A stretch of DNA of 64,000 nt from Roseovarius sp. MMSF_3350 (GCF_030733425.1 NZ_JASHIZ010000023.1:1-64000); one strand, 5' to 3'; shown: positions 36,697 through 47,074, counted from the first letter of the stretch. Translations and numbers: made by a program. The notes: generated from the sequence alone by a model not told the origin.

Positions 36697-37878
36697 ATGA
36701 ACGTCATCACCCTGATCCTCGGCGCCGGCGCCGCCGGCATGATGTGCGCGGCTCATTCGGGGCCGGAGACGCTTGTCGTGGATCATGCACGCGCCCCCGG
36801 CGAAAAGATCCGCATCTCCGGCGGCGGGCGCTGCAACTTCACCAACCTGCATACCGCGCCCGGCAATTTTCTCGGCCAGAACCCGCATTTCCACAAATCC
36901 GCGCTCAGCCGCTACACCCAGTGGGATTTCATCGACCTTCTCGCCCACCACGGCATCACCTGGCACGAAAAGACGCTGGGACAGCTCTTCTGCGACGGCA
37001 AATCCCCCCAGATTATCCAGATGCTGCGCGACGAGATTGCGGCGGTCGGCGCCGACCTCTGGCTGCAAACCACCGTGGGCGAGATCACCCATGACGGCAC
37101 CCACTTCAACGTCACGCTCGACCGCGAAGGCACGCGCCACATCGTCACCGCCCACAACCTCGTGCTGGCGACGGGCGGCAAGTCCATCCCTGCCATGGGC
37201 GCCACTGGCCTCGCCTACGACATCGCCCGCCAGTTCGGCCATGCCGTCACCGACACGCGCCCGGCCCTCGTCCCGCTCACCTTCTCCGACAAGCGCTTCG
37301 CGCCCATCTCCGGCATCGCCGCCCCCGCCCGCGTGACGGCAAACGATACCAGCTTCGCCGAGGCCGTCCTCTTCACCCATCGCGGCCTCTCCGGCCCCGC
37401 CATCCTGCAAGCCTCCTCCTACTGGCACGAAGGCGAGGCCATCACCCTCGACCTCGACCCCGACGCCAGCCTCTACGACACCCTCCGCGCCCAGCGCCAG
37501 GCCCAGGGCCGCCGCGCCCTCACCACCGAGCTTGCCCGCCACCTGCCCGCCCGCCTCGTCGAGCACCTCACCCCCGCGCTGTCCCTTTCGGGCAATCTTG
37601 CCGACCAGTCCGACGCCCGGCTCGCGGAAATCACCGACGCCCTGCGCCAGTGGCATCTCAAGCCCACCGGCTCCGAAGGCTACCGCACCGCCGAGGTCAC
37701 CCTGGGCGGCATCGCCACCGACCGCATCTCGTCAAAGACCATGCAAAGCCGCGACGTCCCGGGCCTCTACATGATCGGCGAGGCCGTCGACGTCACCGGC
37801 TGGCTCGGCGGCTACAACTTCCAATGGGCCTGGTCCTCCGGCTGGGCCGCCGGCACCGCCATCGCCGCCACCACCTGA
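36697..37878 (+). CDS. BaiN/YhiN (HI0933)-family NAD(P)/FAD-dependent oxidoreductase
   Basis: A 393-residue flavoprotein. N-terminal dinucleotide fold 'LILGAGAAGMMCAAHSG' is followed by the family hallmark 'APGEKIRISGGGRCNFTNLH'. 'NLVLATGGKSIPAMGATGLAYDIARQFGH' and the C-terminal 'AEVTLGGIATDRISSKTMQSRDVPGLYMIGEAVDVTGWLGGYNFQWAWSSGWAAG' complete the pattern. Relatives are often annotated as aminoacetone oxidase or flavoprotein YhiN; the physiological substrate is not settled. It lies on the opposite strand, interrupting the otherwise unidirectional dcw cluster, and is divergent from ectD. Confidence 0.88.
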   Translation: MNVITLILGAGAAGMMCAAHSGPETLVVDHARAPGEKIRISGGGRCNFTNLHTAPGNFLGQNPHFHKSALSRYTQWDFIDLLAHHGITWHEKTLGQLFCDGKSPQIIQMLRDEIAAVGADLWLQTTVGEITHDGTHFNVTLDREGTRHIVTAHNLVLATGGKSIPAMGATGLAYDIARQFGHAVTDTRPALVPLTFSDKRFAPISGIAAPARVTANDTSFAEAVLFTHRGLSGPAILQASSYWHEGEAITLDLDPDASLYDTLRAQRQAQGRRALTTELARHLPARLVEHLTPALSLSGNLADQSDARLAEITDALRQWHLKPTGSEGYRTAEVTLGGIATDRISSKTMQSRDVPGLYMIGEAVDVTGWLGGYNFQWAWSSGWAAGTAIAATT

Positions 37879-37902
37879 CGCCGCAACACGTTCACTGTTC
37901 CA

Positions 37903-37939
37903 GAAATACTCCGGGGAGCGCGAGGGGCTGGCCCCTCGC
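37903..37939. repeat. Exact 37-bp intergenic element, copy 1
   Basis: Begins GAAATACTCCGGGGAG and ends in the hairpin GCGAGGGGC-TG-GCCCCTCGC. Identical over all 37 bases to 50781-50817. It lies in the convergent gap between the flavoprotein and murD. Confidence 0.85.
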
Positions 37940-38033
37940 CGGCGCGACGCTCACACCAGAACCACCCCGTCCCGGGCTTGACCCTGCCTGCCCTGGGCTT
38001 GACCCGGGGGCACCTCCCTCTAGGCGCGCCCCG

Positions 38034-39431
38034 TCAAAGCCGCGCCTTGACCTCCGCGATGAAGTCCTCGCCTCGCCGCTCGAAGCTGTCATATTGATCG
38101 AAACTCGCCGCCGCCGGTGCCAGCAACACGGTCTCGCCGGGCTGCGCATCCTCCATCGCCCGCATCACCGCATGGCTCATCGTCGTGCAGACCTCCGCAT
38201 CGACATCGCCAAGCTGCAGCGCGAACCCCGCCGCCTCGCGCCCGATGACATAGGCTTTGGTCACGTGCTCGAGGCCCGGCTTTAGCCCGGCCAACCCGCC
38301 CTCTTTCTCCAGCCCCCCACAGATCCAGCGGATCCGGTCGAACGCCAGCAGCGCCATCAGCGCGGCGTCCACGTTCGTCGCCTTGCTGTCGTTGACGAAA
38401 CTCACGCCGTCCTTCTCGGCCACCAGCTGGCTGCGATGCGGCAGGCCCGCGAATGTCTGCATCGCGCCCTCGATCACCTTGGGGTTCAGCCCCAGCGTCC
38501 GGCAGGCGGCAAAGGCGCAGCAGGCGTTCTGGTGATTGTGCTCCCCCGGCAGGCCCTTGATCTTCCGCAGGTCGATCGACCCCACCTGCCGCGCCTTGCG
38601 GTATTCCGACAGGAACCCCTTGCGGGCAAAGACCTGCCATCCCGGCCCGGTCAGCTTGCGGTCCACCGACACCCGGATCACCCGGTCGTCGCCCGGCCCT
38701 TCTGCCAACTGCCCCGCCAGGAACAGCCCCTCGGGCTCGTCCACGCCGATCACGGCCCGGTCCGGTCCGCCTTCCGCGAACAGCCGCCGCTTGGCCGCGA
38801 AATAGCCGCCCAGCCCGCCATGCCGGTCCAGGTGATCGGGGCTGAGGTTGGTAAACACCGCCACATCCGGCGTCAGCGCGCGCGCCAGCTCGGTCTGATA
38901 GCTGCTCAGTTCCAGCACCACCACGCCGCCATCCCCGGGCGGGTCGATATCCAGCACGCCGCGCCCGATATTCCCGGCCAACTGCACCTCGCGCCCCGCC
39001 TCCTGCAATATGTGGTGTATCAGCGCCGAGGTCGTCGACTTCCCGTTCGACCCGGTCACGGCAATCACCCGTGGCGGCGCGTCGAAACTGTCCCACTCAT
39101 TCGTCGCCAGCGACCGGAAAAATAGGCCGATATCGTTGTCCACCGGCACGCCCGCTTCCTGGGCGGCGGCCACGATCTTGTTGGGCTCAGGGTAGAGATG
39201 CGGAATGCCGGGGCTTACGATCAGCGCGGCGACATCGGCAAAATCCTCCGCCGAGCGAAACTGCCGGATGTCGAACCCTTCCTCGGCCGCGCCCTCCCGC
39301 GCCGCCGGGTTGTCATCCCAGCACAGCACGTCCGCGCCGCCCGCCCGCAGCGCCCGCGCCGCCGACAGCCCCGACCGCCCCAGGCCCAGCACCGCCACGC
39401 ATTGCCCTTCCACTCCCCGAACCGGTATCAT
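38034..39431 (-). CDS. murD: UDP-N-acetylmuramoylalanine--D-glutamate ligase
   Basis: A 465-residue Mur ligase adding D-Glu. It shows '[17 protein letters not shown]' (UDP-binding N-domain), the ATP loop '[21 protein letters not shown]', '[11 protein letters not shown]', '[13 protein letters not shown]', '[14 protein letters not shown]' and '[17 protein letters not shown]'. ATG 39431 (M-I-P-V-R) is preferred over a TTG two codons upstream. 72 bases separate it from the ACT-domain gene. Confidence 0.97.
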   Translation of the reverse strand: MIPVRGVEGQCVAVLGLGRSGLSAARALRAGGADVLCWDDNPAAREGAAEEGFDIRQFRSAEDFADVAALIVSPGIPHLYPEPNKIVAAAQEAGVPVDNDIGLFFRSLATNEWDSFDAPPRVIAVTGSNGKSTTSALIHHILQEAGREVQLAGNIGRGVLDIDPPGDGGVVVLELSSYQTELARALTPDVAVFTNLSPDHLDRHGGLGGYFAAKRRLFAEGGPDRAVIGVDEPEGLFLAGQLAEGPGDDRVIRVSVDRKLTGPGWQVFARKGFLSEYRKARQVGSIDLRKIKGLPGEHNHQNACCAFAACRTLGLNPKVIEGAMQTFAGLPHRSQLVAEKDGVSFVNDSKATNVDAALMALLAFDRIRWICGGLEKEGGLAGLKPGLEHVTKAYVIGREAAGFALQLGDVDAEVCTTMSHAVMRAMEDAQPGETVLLAPAAASFDQYDSFERRGEDFIAEVKARL

Positions 39432-39503
39432 GTCCAACGCCTCCGAACTGGTGTTTCGAATTGGCTACCCGATCCCCGCCCGCGTGACCAGAGATCGCCG
39501 ATG

Positions 39504-39911
39504 TCACTCCGCCTGCCGCGCCACGTCCTGCAGGATCGCCATCGCCTTCCCGGCCAGCTCCTCGGGCACGAAGACATGATCGTGATGATAGGCCGCGACC
39601 ACGTTGCAGGGGATCAGCGCCTCGGCCAGAGCGCCGGCCACTGCCGCCGTCAGCCCTACGCCGTCGAGCGCCGAATGCACCGACAGGGTGATCCGGCTCA
39701 TCGGCATCTCCACGGGGAAATCCAGATCCCGCGCCACTTCATCCGGCAGGATCAGCGACACGCCCTCATCCTCGCCAAAGACCGCCAGCGCATGCGGCCG
39801 CGCGCGCTCCGCCAGGTCCCGGTCATCCGTCGTGCAGAAATGCCAGGTCTCGGCGTCGTGCACCGGCGCCATGCCCTTGATCATGCCCCTGGTGTCGCGG
39901 ACCGTCGCCAT
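39504..39911 (-). CDS. ACT-domain protein (COG3602-like)
   Basis: A 135-residue soluble protein. 'EDEGVSLILPDEVARDLDF' and 'MSRITLSVHSALDGVGLTAAVAGALAEALIPCNVVAAYHHDHVFVPEELAGKAMAILQDVA' form an ACT-like regulatory fold of a type that usually binds amino acids. Its ATG overlaps the mraY stop (TGATG), so it is co-translated with mraY. An intermediate regulator between mraY and murD is not part of the textbook dcw set, and its ligand is unknown. Confidence 0.8.
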   Translation of the reverse strand: MATVRDTRGMIKGMAPVHDAETWHFCTTDDRDLAERARPHALAVFGEDEGVSLILPDEVARDLDFPVEMPMSRITLSVHSALDGVGLTAAVAGALAEALIPCNVVAAYHHDHVFVPEELAGKAMAILQDVARQAE

Positions 39912-40993
39912 CACCGCACCTTCAGCGTCGCCAGCCCGATCATCGCCAGAATCAGCGCGATGATCCAGAAGCGGATGACGATCTGCGGCTCGGCCCAGCC
40001 CTTTTTCTCGTAATGGTGGTGGATCGGCGCCATCAGGAACACACGCTTGCCGGTGCGCTTGAAATACATCACCTGGATGATGACGCTCAGCGCCTCGACC
40101 ACAAAGATGCCGCCGACGATGCCCAGCACGATCTCGTGCTTGGCCGCCACCGCGATGGCCCCCAGCGCGCCGCCCAGGGCCAGCGACCCGGTGTCGCCCA
40201 TGAAGACCGCCGCCGGCGGCGCGTTGTACCACAGAAACCCAAGTCCGCCCCCGGCCAGCCCCGCCACGAAGACCAGGATCTCCCCCGTCCCCGGCACGTA
40301 GTGCACATCGAGGTACTCGGTAAAGTCGACGCGTCCCACGGCATAGGCGATGATCCCCAGCGTCACGGCGGCGATCATCACCGGCATGATCGCCAGCCCA
40401 TCAAGGCCATCGGTCAGGTTGACGGCATTCGCCGCCCCCACGATCACGAACATCGCAAAGGGGATGAAGAACAGACCCATGTTGATCAGCGTGTCCTTGA
40501 ACACCGGCAGCGCCAATTGGTATTGCAATTCACTGGGGTGGTACATGCTGGCCCAATAGGCCGCCACGCCTGCGATCAGAAACCCCAGAGCCAGCCTTAC
40601 CTTGCCCGGCACGCCCTTGTGGTTCTGCTTGCTGACCTTGGCGTAGTCGTCCCAGAACCCGATCAGGCCAAAACACATGGTCACGAACAGCACCAGCCAG
40701 ACAAAGGGGTTGTCCAGCCGCGCCCAGAACAGCGTCGCGGTCAGCAGCGCGCCGACGATCAGCAGCCCCCCCATCGTGGGCGTGCCCGACTTCGCCAGGT
40801 GCCCTTCGGGGCCGTCGCTGCGGATGGGCTGGCCCTTGCCCTGGGTCCGGCGCAGCACGTTGATCAGCGGAGGTCCGAAGATGAAGCCGAAAACCAGCGC
40901 GGTCAGGAACGCCCCGCCCGAGCGGAAGGTGATATAGCGAAACAGGTTGAAGACGTCGCCGCCATCCGACAATTCGGTTAACCAGTAAAGCAT
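39911..40993 (-). CDS. mraY: Phospho-N-acetylmuramoyl-pentapeptide-transferase
   Basis: A 360-residue membrane enzyme with about ten transmembrane helices making lipid I. Motifs: '[19 protein letters not shown]', '[15 protein letters not shown]' (Asp-Asp), '[21 protein letters not shown]' (third Asp), and '[13 protein letters not shown]' (HHH loop). Standard length. It abuts murF with no gap and is coupled to the ACT-domain gene. Confidence 0.97.
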   Translation of the reverse strand: MLYWLTELSDGGDVFNLFRYITFRSGGAFLTALVFGFIFGPPLINVLRRTQGKGQPIRSDGPEGHLAKSGTPTMGGLLIVGALLTATLFWARLDNPFVWLVLFVTMCFGLIGFWDDYAKVSKQNHKGVPGKVRLALGFLIAGVAAYWASMYHPSELQYQLALPVFKDTLINMGLFFIPFAMFVIVGAANAVNLTDGLDGLAIMPVMIAAVTLGIIAYAVGRVDFTEYLDVHYVPGTGEILVFVAGLAGGGLGFLWYNAPPAAVFMGDTGSLALGGALGAIAVAAKHEIVLGIVGGIFVVEALSVIIQVMYFKRTGKRVFLMAPIHHHYEKKGWAEPQIVIRFWIIALILAMIGLATLKVR

Positions 40994-42436
40994 TCAAACG
41001 TCCTCTTTTTCCGCGACGGCCTGCGCCAGACGGCGCAGCGCGGTGACAACTTCGCTGACGCGGCTGCCCTTCGAGCCCTTCACCAGGATCACGTCGCCCG
41101 CATCCACCAGACGGTGCGCCTCGGCGGCCAGGTCCGCCGCGGTTTCCGTCCAGCGGCCCCTTTGCGCCTCCGGCAGCGCGTCGTAAAGGGTTTTCATGCG
41201 CGGACCGACACAATGGATGACCTGCACCTGGTCCATGAAGGGAAGTTTCGCGATGTCGCGGTGCATCCGCGCCTCGTCCGGGCCCAGTTCCAGCATGTCG
41301 CCCAGAATGGCGATCCGCCGCCCCGCGGACACCCGCCCGATGTCGTCGCGCACCCTGGCGGCGGCCAGAACTTCCAGCGCCGCGGCCATCGAGGTCGGGT
41401 TGGCATTGAACGCGTCGTCGATCAGCTCGATCGACATCGCCTCCTCGACCGCGTCCAGCACCAGCACCTCGCGCGTGCCGCGCCCCTTGTACGGCCGCCA
41501 CAGGCCCAGGTCGCAGACCACCACGTCCCGGTCCGCCCCCATCGCCTGCGCGGCGGCGATGACCGCCAGCGCGTTCAGCGCGAAATGCCGGCCCGGCGTG
41601 CCGACCTTGAACAGGATCTCCTCGCCCGCGACCTCTGCCTTGCCCACGGTGGCGGCGTCATGCACCGTCACGTCGGTCAGCCGGATTTCGACCCCCTCCG
41701 CGGTTCCGAACCGCACCACCGTCCCGGCCTTCGCGCGTGCCGCGTCTTCCAGTATATCCGCCGTGCCGACGTCGGCGTTGATCACCGCCGTGCCGCCCGG
41801 CTCCAACCCGTCGAATATCGCAGCCTTCTCCCGCGCAATCCCCTCGATATTCTCGAACGCCTCCAGATGCGCCGCCGCGATGGTGGTGATCAGCGCCACG
41901 TGCGGGCGCGCCATCACGGCCAGCGGCGAAATCTCTCCCGGATGGTTCATCCCGATCTCGATCACCGCGAACTGGGTGTCGCGCGGCATCCGCGCCAGCG
42001 TCAGCGGCACGCCCCAATGGTTGTTGTAACTCGCTTCGGCGGCATGTGTCTTGCCCTGCCCCTGCAATGCGGCGCGCATCATCTCCTTGGTCGAGGTCTT
42101 GCCCACCGACCCGGTGATCGCCACCACCTTCGCATCCGTTCGCGCCCGCGCCGCCCGGCCCAGGTCCTCGAGCGCCGGCAGCACCTCGTCCACGATCAGA
42201 AGCGGCGCATCAGCGGCCACGCCCTCGGGGACGCGCGCAACCAATGCAGCCGCCGCGCCATTCTCCAGCGCCTGCTCCACGAAGTCATGCCCGTCGCGCA
42301 CATCCTTCAAAGCCACGAACAGATCGCCCTGCGCCAGCGTCCGGGTGTCGATCGACACGCCCGTCGCGGTCCAGTCGCAAGTGCTGCGCCCGCCCGTGGC
42401 CGCCGCGGCCTCCTGCGCTGTCCACAAGTCGCTCAC
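40994..42436 (-). CDS. murF: UDP-MurNAc-tripeptide--D-alanyl-D-alanine ligase
   Basis: A 480-residue Mur ligase. ATP loop 'VVAITGSVGKTSTKEMMRAAL', followed by 'EASYNNHWGVPLTLARMP', 'IEIGMNHPGEISPL', 'DDAFNANPTSMAAALEVL' and 'RIAILGDMLELG', all MurF-typical. The start is a GTG (V-S-D-L-W) overlapping the murE stop as GTGA; an open frame extends upstream but has no similarity. Confidence 0.96.
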   Translation of the reverse strand: MSDLWTAQEAAAATGGRSTCDWTATGVSIDTRTLAQGDLFVALKDVRDGHDFVEQALENGAAAALVARVPEGVAADAPLLIVDEVLPALEDLGRAARARTDAKVVAITGSVGKTSTKEMMRAALQGQGKTHAAEASYNNHWGVPLTLARMPRDTQFAVIEIGMNHPGEISPLAVMARPHVALITTIAAAHLEAFENIEGIAREKAAIFDGLEPGGTAVINADVGTADILEDAARAKAGTVVRFGTAEGVEIRLTDVTVHDAATVGKAEVAGEEILFKVGTPGRHFALNALAVIAAAQAMGADRDVVVCDLGLWRPYKGRGTREVLVLDAVEEAMSIELIDDAFNANPTSMAAALEVLAAARVRDDIGRVSAGRRIAILGDMLELGPDEARMHRDIAKLPFMDQVQVIHCVGPRMKTLYDALPEAQRGRWTETAADLAAEAHRLVDAGDVILVKGSKGSRVSEVVTALRRLAQAVAEKEDV

Positions 42437-43932
42437 GCCACGCCCCCGTCCAAGGCCGAGACCGCCACGCTGGCCTGTTCGCAATCGTCGAAAGGGAAAA
42501 CGTCATCGCCCACGACCTGCCCGGTCTCGTGCCCCTTGCCGCAGATCAGCAGCGCATCGCCCGGACCCAGCATGTCGACGCCGCGCAGAATCGCCTCGGC
42601 CCGGTCCCCCACTTCGATGGCCCGGTCCTCGCCCCCCGCCTGGCGCACGCCCTCCATCACGGCGGCGCGAATGTCGCCCGGCGCCTCGCTGCGGGGGTTG
42701 TCGTCGGTCACGATCACCGCGTCGGCATTTTCCGCCGCCGCCCGGCCCATCAGGGGCCGCTTGCCCCGGTCGCGGTCGCCGCCCGCGCCCACGATCGCCA
42801 CCATCCGGCCCAGCACATGCGGGCGCAGCGCGTAAAGCGCGGTCGACACCGCCTCGGGCGTATGGGCGTAATCCACGAACACCGCCGCCCCGCTGGAGCG
42901 CGTCGCGGCCAGCTGCATCCGGCCCCGCACCGTGCGCATCACCGGTAGCGTGGCGAACACCCGATCCGGGTCCGCGCCTGCGCCGATGGCCAGTCCCGCG
43001 GCCAGCATCACGTTGTCGGTCTGAAAGCCCCCGATCAGGTTCAGTTCAACCTGATGCACCTGCCCGCGCCAGGAAAACCGCAAGGTCTGCCCGGTGGGCG
43101 AGAATACCCGGTTCAGGATCCGCAGGTCCGCCCCTTCGGCCCGGCCCACGGCCAGCACGTCCTGCCCCCGGCCATGGGCCACGTCCGCCATGCCCGGCCC
43201 GCGCGGGTCATCGACGTTGATCACGGCCACGCCGTCCTCGGGCAGGACCCGCTCGAACAGGCCCGCCTTGGCGTTGAAGTAGTCGTCGAAATCGGCGTGG
43301 TAATCCAGGTGATCCTGGCTCAGGTTCGTGAACCCCGCCGCCACCAGACGCACACCGTCCAGTCGCCGCTGCGCCAAACCGTGGCTCGACGCCTCCATCG
43401 CCGCATGGGTGATGCCGTTTGCCTCGGCCTCGGCCAGCACCCGGTGCAGCGTGATCGGCTCGGGCGTGGTATGCGCCAGCGGCGCCTCCCACGCACCCTC
43501 GACGCCCGTGGTGCCCAGGTTCACCGCCTCCAGCCCCAGCGCCATCCAGATCTGCCGCGTGAAACTCGCCACCGATGTCTTGCCGTTGGTGCCTGTCACC
43601 GCCACCATCGTCTCGGGCTGCGCGCCGAACCACAATGCGGCGGCAAACGAAAGCGTCTGGCGCGGATCCTCGGCCACCACCAGCGCGGCATCGCTGTCGG
43701 CCAGTTCCTCGGCGGCCAGCGCCACGCCCTCGGGGTCGGTCAGGATCGCCGCCGCCCCCATGCGCAGCGCGTAGGAAATGAACTCGCCGCCATGCACGCG
43801 GCTTCCCGGCAACGCCGCGAACAGGACCCCGTCCTTCACCTCGCGGCTGTCCACCGCCAGCCCGGTGATCTCGGCCCGCCGGCCCCCCTGGGCGGTCAGG
43901 CCCAGCTCTGCCAAGGATTTGCTCTGCCCCAC
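42433..43932 (-). CDS. murE: UDP-MurNAc-L-Ala-D-Glu--2,6-diaminopimelate ligase
   Basis: A 499-residue Mur ligase. N-domain 'ITGLAVDSREVKDGVLFAALPGSRVHG', ATP loop 'MVAVTGTNGKTSVASFTRQI', 'FTNLSQDHLDYHADFDDYFNAKAGLF', and 'AVIVTDDNPRSEAPGDI'. The D-N-P-R motif marks specificity for meso-diaminopimelate, so the peptidoglycan is of the usual Gram-negative type. Confidence 0.97.
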   Translation of the reverse strand: MGQSKSLAELGLTAQGGRRAEITGLAVDSREVKDGVLFAALPGSRVHGGEFISYALRMGAAAILTDPEGVALAAEELADSDAALVVAEDPRQTLSFAAALWFGAQPETMVAVTGTNGKTSVASFTRQIWMALGLEAVNLGTTGVEGAWEAPLAHTTPEPITLHRVLAEAEANGITHAAMEASSHGLAQRRLDGVRLVAAGFTNLSQDHLDYHADFDDYFNAKAGLFERVLPEDGVAVINVDDPRGPGMADVAHGRGQDVLAVGRAEGADLRILNRVFSPTGQTLRFSWRGQVHQVELNLIGGFQTDNVMLAAGLAIGAGADPDRVFATLPVMRTVRGRMQLAATRSSGAAVFVDYAHTPEAVSTALYALRPHVLGRMVAIVGAGGDRDRGKRPLMGRAAAENADAVIVTDDNPRSEAPGDIRAAVMEGVRQAGGEDRAIEVGDRAEAILRGVDMLGPGDALLICGKGHETGQVVGDDVFPFDDCEQASVAVSALDGGVA

Positions 43933-43956
43933 GCCTTCGGCCTTTGTCTCAACCCG

Positions 43957-45741
43957 TCAATTCGATGTCAGCGTTATACCTGTTAATGGCGCGGGTTCAA
44001 TCTCGGGCCGCAGCCCCAGAAGCGGCGCGACGCGACGTGTGATTTCCGCCGCCACCGGCACCGTGGTCCAGCCTGCCGTCCGGCGCGGCTCGGGGCCCGT
44101 GGTCTCCACCGGCTCGTCCAGTGTCACCACCAGAACGTAGCGCGGATCATGCGCCGGGAACACGCTGGCGAAGGTGGCGATCACCTTGTCCTCGTAATAC
44201 CCGCCGCTGGGCTTCGGCTTGTCCGCTGTCCCCGTCTTGCCACCCACCGCGTAGCCGTCGACCTCGGCGAAAGAGGCCGTGCCCTCGGTGACCACATCGC
44301 GCAGCATCTGCATCGTCTCGGCCGCCGCACGCTCCGACATCACCCGAGGCCCCAGCTGCCCCTTGGGCTGCTTGATCACCGTCGGTTTCACCAACCGCCC
44401 GCCATTGGCGATGGTCGCATATCCCGCCGCCAGGTGCAGCGGGCTCGATGACAACCCGTGCCCGTAGGAGATCGTCATCAGCGACAGATCGGTCCATTTC
44501 GAGGGCAAAAGCGGCTTGCCGCCCTCCGCCTCGACAATCTCGAACGGCGTCGGCTCGAAAAAGCCCAGTGACTTGAGGAAATCCTGCTGCCGGTCGATTC
44601 CGATCATCTGCGCGATGCGCGCGGTGCCGATATTGGATGACTTGACCAGCACCGTTTTGACATCCAGCTCGTTGCCGTAATTGCGGAAATCGCGAATCCT
44701 GTACTTGCCGAAGCGCAGCGGCCCCTTGGTGTCGATCATCGTCGACGGATTCACCAGCCCAAGGTCGAGCGCCTGCGCGACGGTGAACGCCTTGAAAACC
44801 GAGCCCAGCTCATAGACACCCTGCACCGCCCGGTTGAACAGCGGGCTGTCGCCGGGCTTTTCCCCGGCAATCGGCGGGCGGGGGCGGTCGTTGGGGTCGA
44901 AATCCGGCAGGCTGGCCAGAGCCACGACCTCGCCGGTCTGCACCTCCATCAGCACCGCCGCAGCACCCTTGGCGTTCATCAGCATCATGCCGCCCTGCAA
45001 CACCCGCTCGACCGCCGACTGCACCGACAGGTCAATCGACAGTTGCAAAGGCTTGTGCCCCATCGCCGGATCGCGCAGCCGCTTGTCATAGAATTTCTCG
45101 ACGCCCGCGACACCGATGACTTCCGCCGCGTGCACGCCCTCGCGCCCGAAACTCGCGCCGCCCAAGACATGCGCGGCCAGCTTGCCGTTGGGATAAAGCC
45201 GCATTTCGCGCGGCCCGAACAGCAGCCCCGGCTCGCCGATGTCATGCACCGCCTGGCGCTGCTCGGGGCTCAGCTTCTTCTTCACCCACAGGAACTTGCG
45301 CTTGCCCGTGAAATCCCGCTTCAGCCGATCGACCTTCAGATCCGGGAAGATCGCCGCCAGTGCCTCGGCCGCCCGCTCGGGCTCGACCATCTGCTGGGGC
45401 TGGGCATACAGGCTGTAGGTCTCGAAATTCGTGGCCAGGATGCGCCCCTCGCGGTCCACGATATCGGCCCGCTGCGCCACGATATCGGCGCCCGCGAACC
45501 CGGTGCGCGGCTCTTCGGGGTCGGTATTGGCCAGCACGCCCATGCGCCCGCCAATGACCGCAAAGGCGCAGACAAAGAACGCCCCCATCACCAACAGGCG
45601 TCCCTCGGCGCGCATCCGCGCACGGTCGCGCATCTCCTCGTGGCGCAGGCGGATGTTCTCGCGCTCGATGGCGTCGGGGTTCTCGCCCGCTTCCCGGGCC
45701 TTGAGGATACGCGCCAGCGGGCGCAAGGGGGTGCGGATCAT
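43957..45741 (-). CDS. ftsI: Septal peptidoglycan transpeptidase FtsI (PBP3)
   Basis: A 594-residue class B penicillin-binding protein. A basic, charged cytoplasmic N-terminus precedes one transmembrane helix ('LLVMGAFFVCAFAVIGGRMGVL'). The pedestal region begins 'IVDREGRILATNFETYSLYA'. The transpeptidase domain has S-x-x-K in 'GVYELGSVFKAFTVA', S-x-N in 'LVKSSNIGTARIA' and K-T-G in 'AVGGKTGTADKP'. It partners FtsW. Start M-I-R-T-P overlaps the ftsL stop (ATGA). Confidence 0.96.
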   Translation of the reverse strand: MIRTPLRPLARILKAREAGENPDAIERENIRLRHEEMRDRARMRAEGRLLVMGAFFVCAFAVIGGRMGVLANTDPEEPRTGFAGADIVAQRADIVDREGRILATNFETYSLYAQPQQMVEPERAAEALAAIFPDLKVDRLKRDFTGKRKFLWVKKKLSPEQRQAVHDIGEPGLLFGPREMRLYPNGKLAAHVLGGASFGREGVHAAEVIGVAGVEKFYDKRLRDPAMGHKPLQLSIDLSVQSAVERVLQGGMMLMNAKGAAAVLMEVQTGEVVALASLPDFDPNDRPRPPIAGEKPGDSPLFNRAVQGVYELGSVFKAFTVAQALDLGLVNPSTMIDTKGPLRFGKYRIRDFRNYGNELDVKTVLVKSSNIGTARIAQMIGIDRQQDFLKSLGFFEPTPFEIVEAEGGKPLLPSKWTDLSLMTISYGHGLSSSPLHLAAGYATIANGGRLVKPTVIKQPKGQLGPRVMSERAAAETMQMLRDVVTEGTASFAEVDGYAVGGKTGTADKPKPSGGYYEDKVIATFASVFPAHDPRYVLVVTLDEPVETTGPEPRRTAGWTTVPVAAEITRRVAPLLGLRPEIEPAPLTGITLTSN

Positions 45742-46082
45742 GGCTGCTGCTCCCGTTCCATCACGTCGATGACATTGGAAATCGGCAAGGGCCCCTCGGA
45801 CGGATAGGCCACCTGATCGATCTTGCCGAACTGGTAGGGCTGGAACGGCAACAGCCCCAGCTGATCGAAATTGATTTCGACCAGGTCGCGCAGCCGATCG
45901 GGCCGGTTCAGATAGGCCCATTCCGCGTTCAGCACGCGCAGACGCTGGCGCTGGTCCGCTATCTTTTGCTGCACCGCTTCCGACCGCGACAGCGCGGCCT
46001 GCGTTTCATAGTTTTCCCGGTAGGCCCAGAAGGCCAGTGCGATGACCATGACGGCGGTCATGACGTAGAAAAAACTGCGCAT
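45738..46082 (-). CDS. ftsL: Cell division protein FtsL
   Basis: A 114-residue bitopic protein. A very short cytoplasmic N-terminus and a transmembrane helix ('FFYVMTAVMVIALAFWAY') are followed by a periplasmic coiled coil ('ETQAALSRSEAVQQKIADQRQRLRVLNAEWAYLNRPDRLRDL') and the 'N-x-x-x-L-G-L' region. Identified by layout and by position between rsmH and ftsI. It forms the FtsQLB subcomplex. The first base of its ATG codon region overlaps the last base of rsmH. Confidence 0.88.
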   Translation of the reverse strand: MRSFFYVMTAVMVIALAFWAYRENYETQAALSRSEAVQQKIADQRQRLRVLNAEWAYLNRPDRLRDLVEINFDQLGLLPFQPYQFGKIDQVAYPSEGPLPISNVIDVMEREQQP

Positions 46083-47071
46083 TACCTGTCCCCTCGTCGA
46101 TTATGCGTCTTCGGCATCGGCATCCCGATGCGGCCCCTGTCCACCGGCCGCGGCGCGGCATCGGTCCGCTGGGCGACACGCAGCTTGGCACTGCGCGCCC
46201 GCGGGTTTTCCGCCAGTTCCGCCTCGTCCGGCCCGATGGCCTTGCGCGTGTCCTGCCGGAATGTCGGCGGGTCCTGCTCGATTACCGGCGCGTGCCGGCT
46301 GCCACCGCCGGTATTCCCGGTCTTTTCGGCCAGAAAGCGTTTCACCATCCGGTCCTCGATGGAATGAAACGTCACCACGGCCAGCTGCCCGCCGGGCTTC
46401 AAGGCGCGCTCGGCGGCCTCCAGCCCTTCGACCAGCTCGCCATACTCGTCGTTCACCGCAATCCGGATCGCCTGAAAGCTGCGCGTCGCGGGATGCACCT
46501 GCCCCGGCTTCGGGCGCGGCAGGCATCCCTCGATGATCTCCGCCAGTTGCAGCGTGGTAACGATCGGCACGTCCTCGCGCTTCTTCACGATGGCCCGCGC
46601 GATCCGCCGGCTCGCCCGCTCCTCGCCATAAAGAAACAGGATATCGGCCAGGTCCGCCTCGTCCATGGCATTCACCATATCGGCGGCACTCGGCCCCTCC
46701 TGGCTCATCCGCATGTCCAGCGGCCCGTCCTTCATGAAGGAAAACCCCCGTTCGGCCCGGTCCAGCTGCATCGACGACACGCCCAGGTCCAGGACCACGC
46801 CATCCAGCTCCGTCCCATACTCATCCAGCTTGGAAAACGTCCCCTGCACCAGTTCCACCCGGTCGTCGGCCCACTCGGTGGCCAACTCTATGGCAAGCGG
46901 GTCGCGATCCACGCCGATCACGGTGTTGGCCCCGGCCTCCAGCAGGCGGCGGGTATAACCGCCCGCCCCCAAAGTGCCGTCCAGCCACGTGCCGGTCACC
47001 GGCGCCACGGCGCGAAGAATCGGTTCTATGAGAACGGGAACATGGGGATGGTTTGCGGCAGCATTCCCCAT
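46082..47071 (-). CDS. rsmH: 16S rRNA (cytosine(1402)-N(4))-methyltransferase RsmH
   Basis: A 329-residue SAM-dependent methyltransferase (MraW). '[13 protein letters not shown]', SAM-binding '[19 protein letters not shown]', '[19 protein letters not shown]', '[15 protein letters not shown]', '[17 protein letters not shown]' and '[15 protein letters not shown]' are all RsmH signatures. It fine-tunes decoding at the ribosomal P site. Three bases separate it from mraZ. Confidence 0.97.
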   Translation of the reverse strand: MGNAAANHPHVPVLIEPILRAVAPVTGTWLDGTLGAGGYTRRLLEAGANTVIGVDRDPLAIELATEWADDRVELVQGTFSKLDEYGTELDGVVLDLGVSSMQLDRAERGFSFMKDGPLDMRMSQEGPSAADMVNAMDEADLADILFLYGEERASRRIARAIVKKREDVPIVTTLQLAEIIEGCLPRPKPGQVHPATRSFQAIRIAVNDEYGELVEGLEAAERALKPGGQLAVVTFHSIEDRMVKRFLAEKTGNTGGGSRHAPVIEQDPPTFRQDTRKAIGPDEAELAENPRARSAKLRVAQRTDAAPRPVDRGRIGMPMPKTHNRRGDR

Positions 47072-47074
47072 CGC

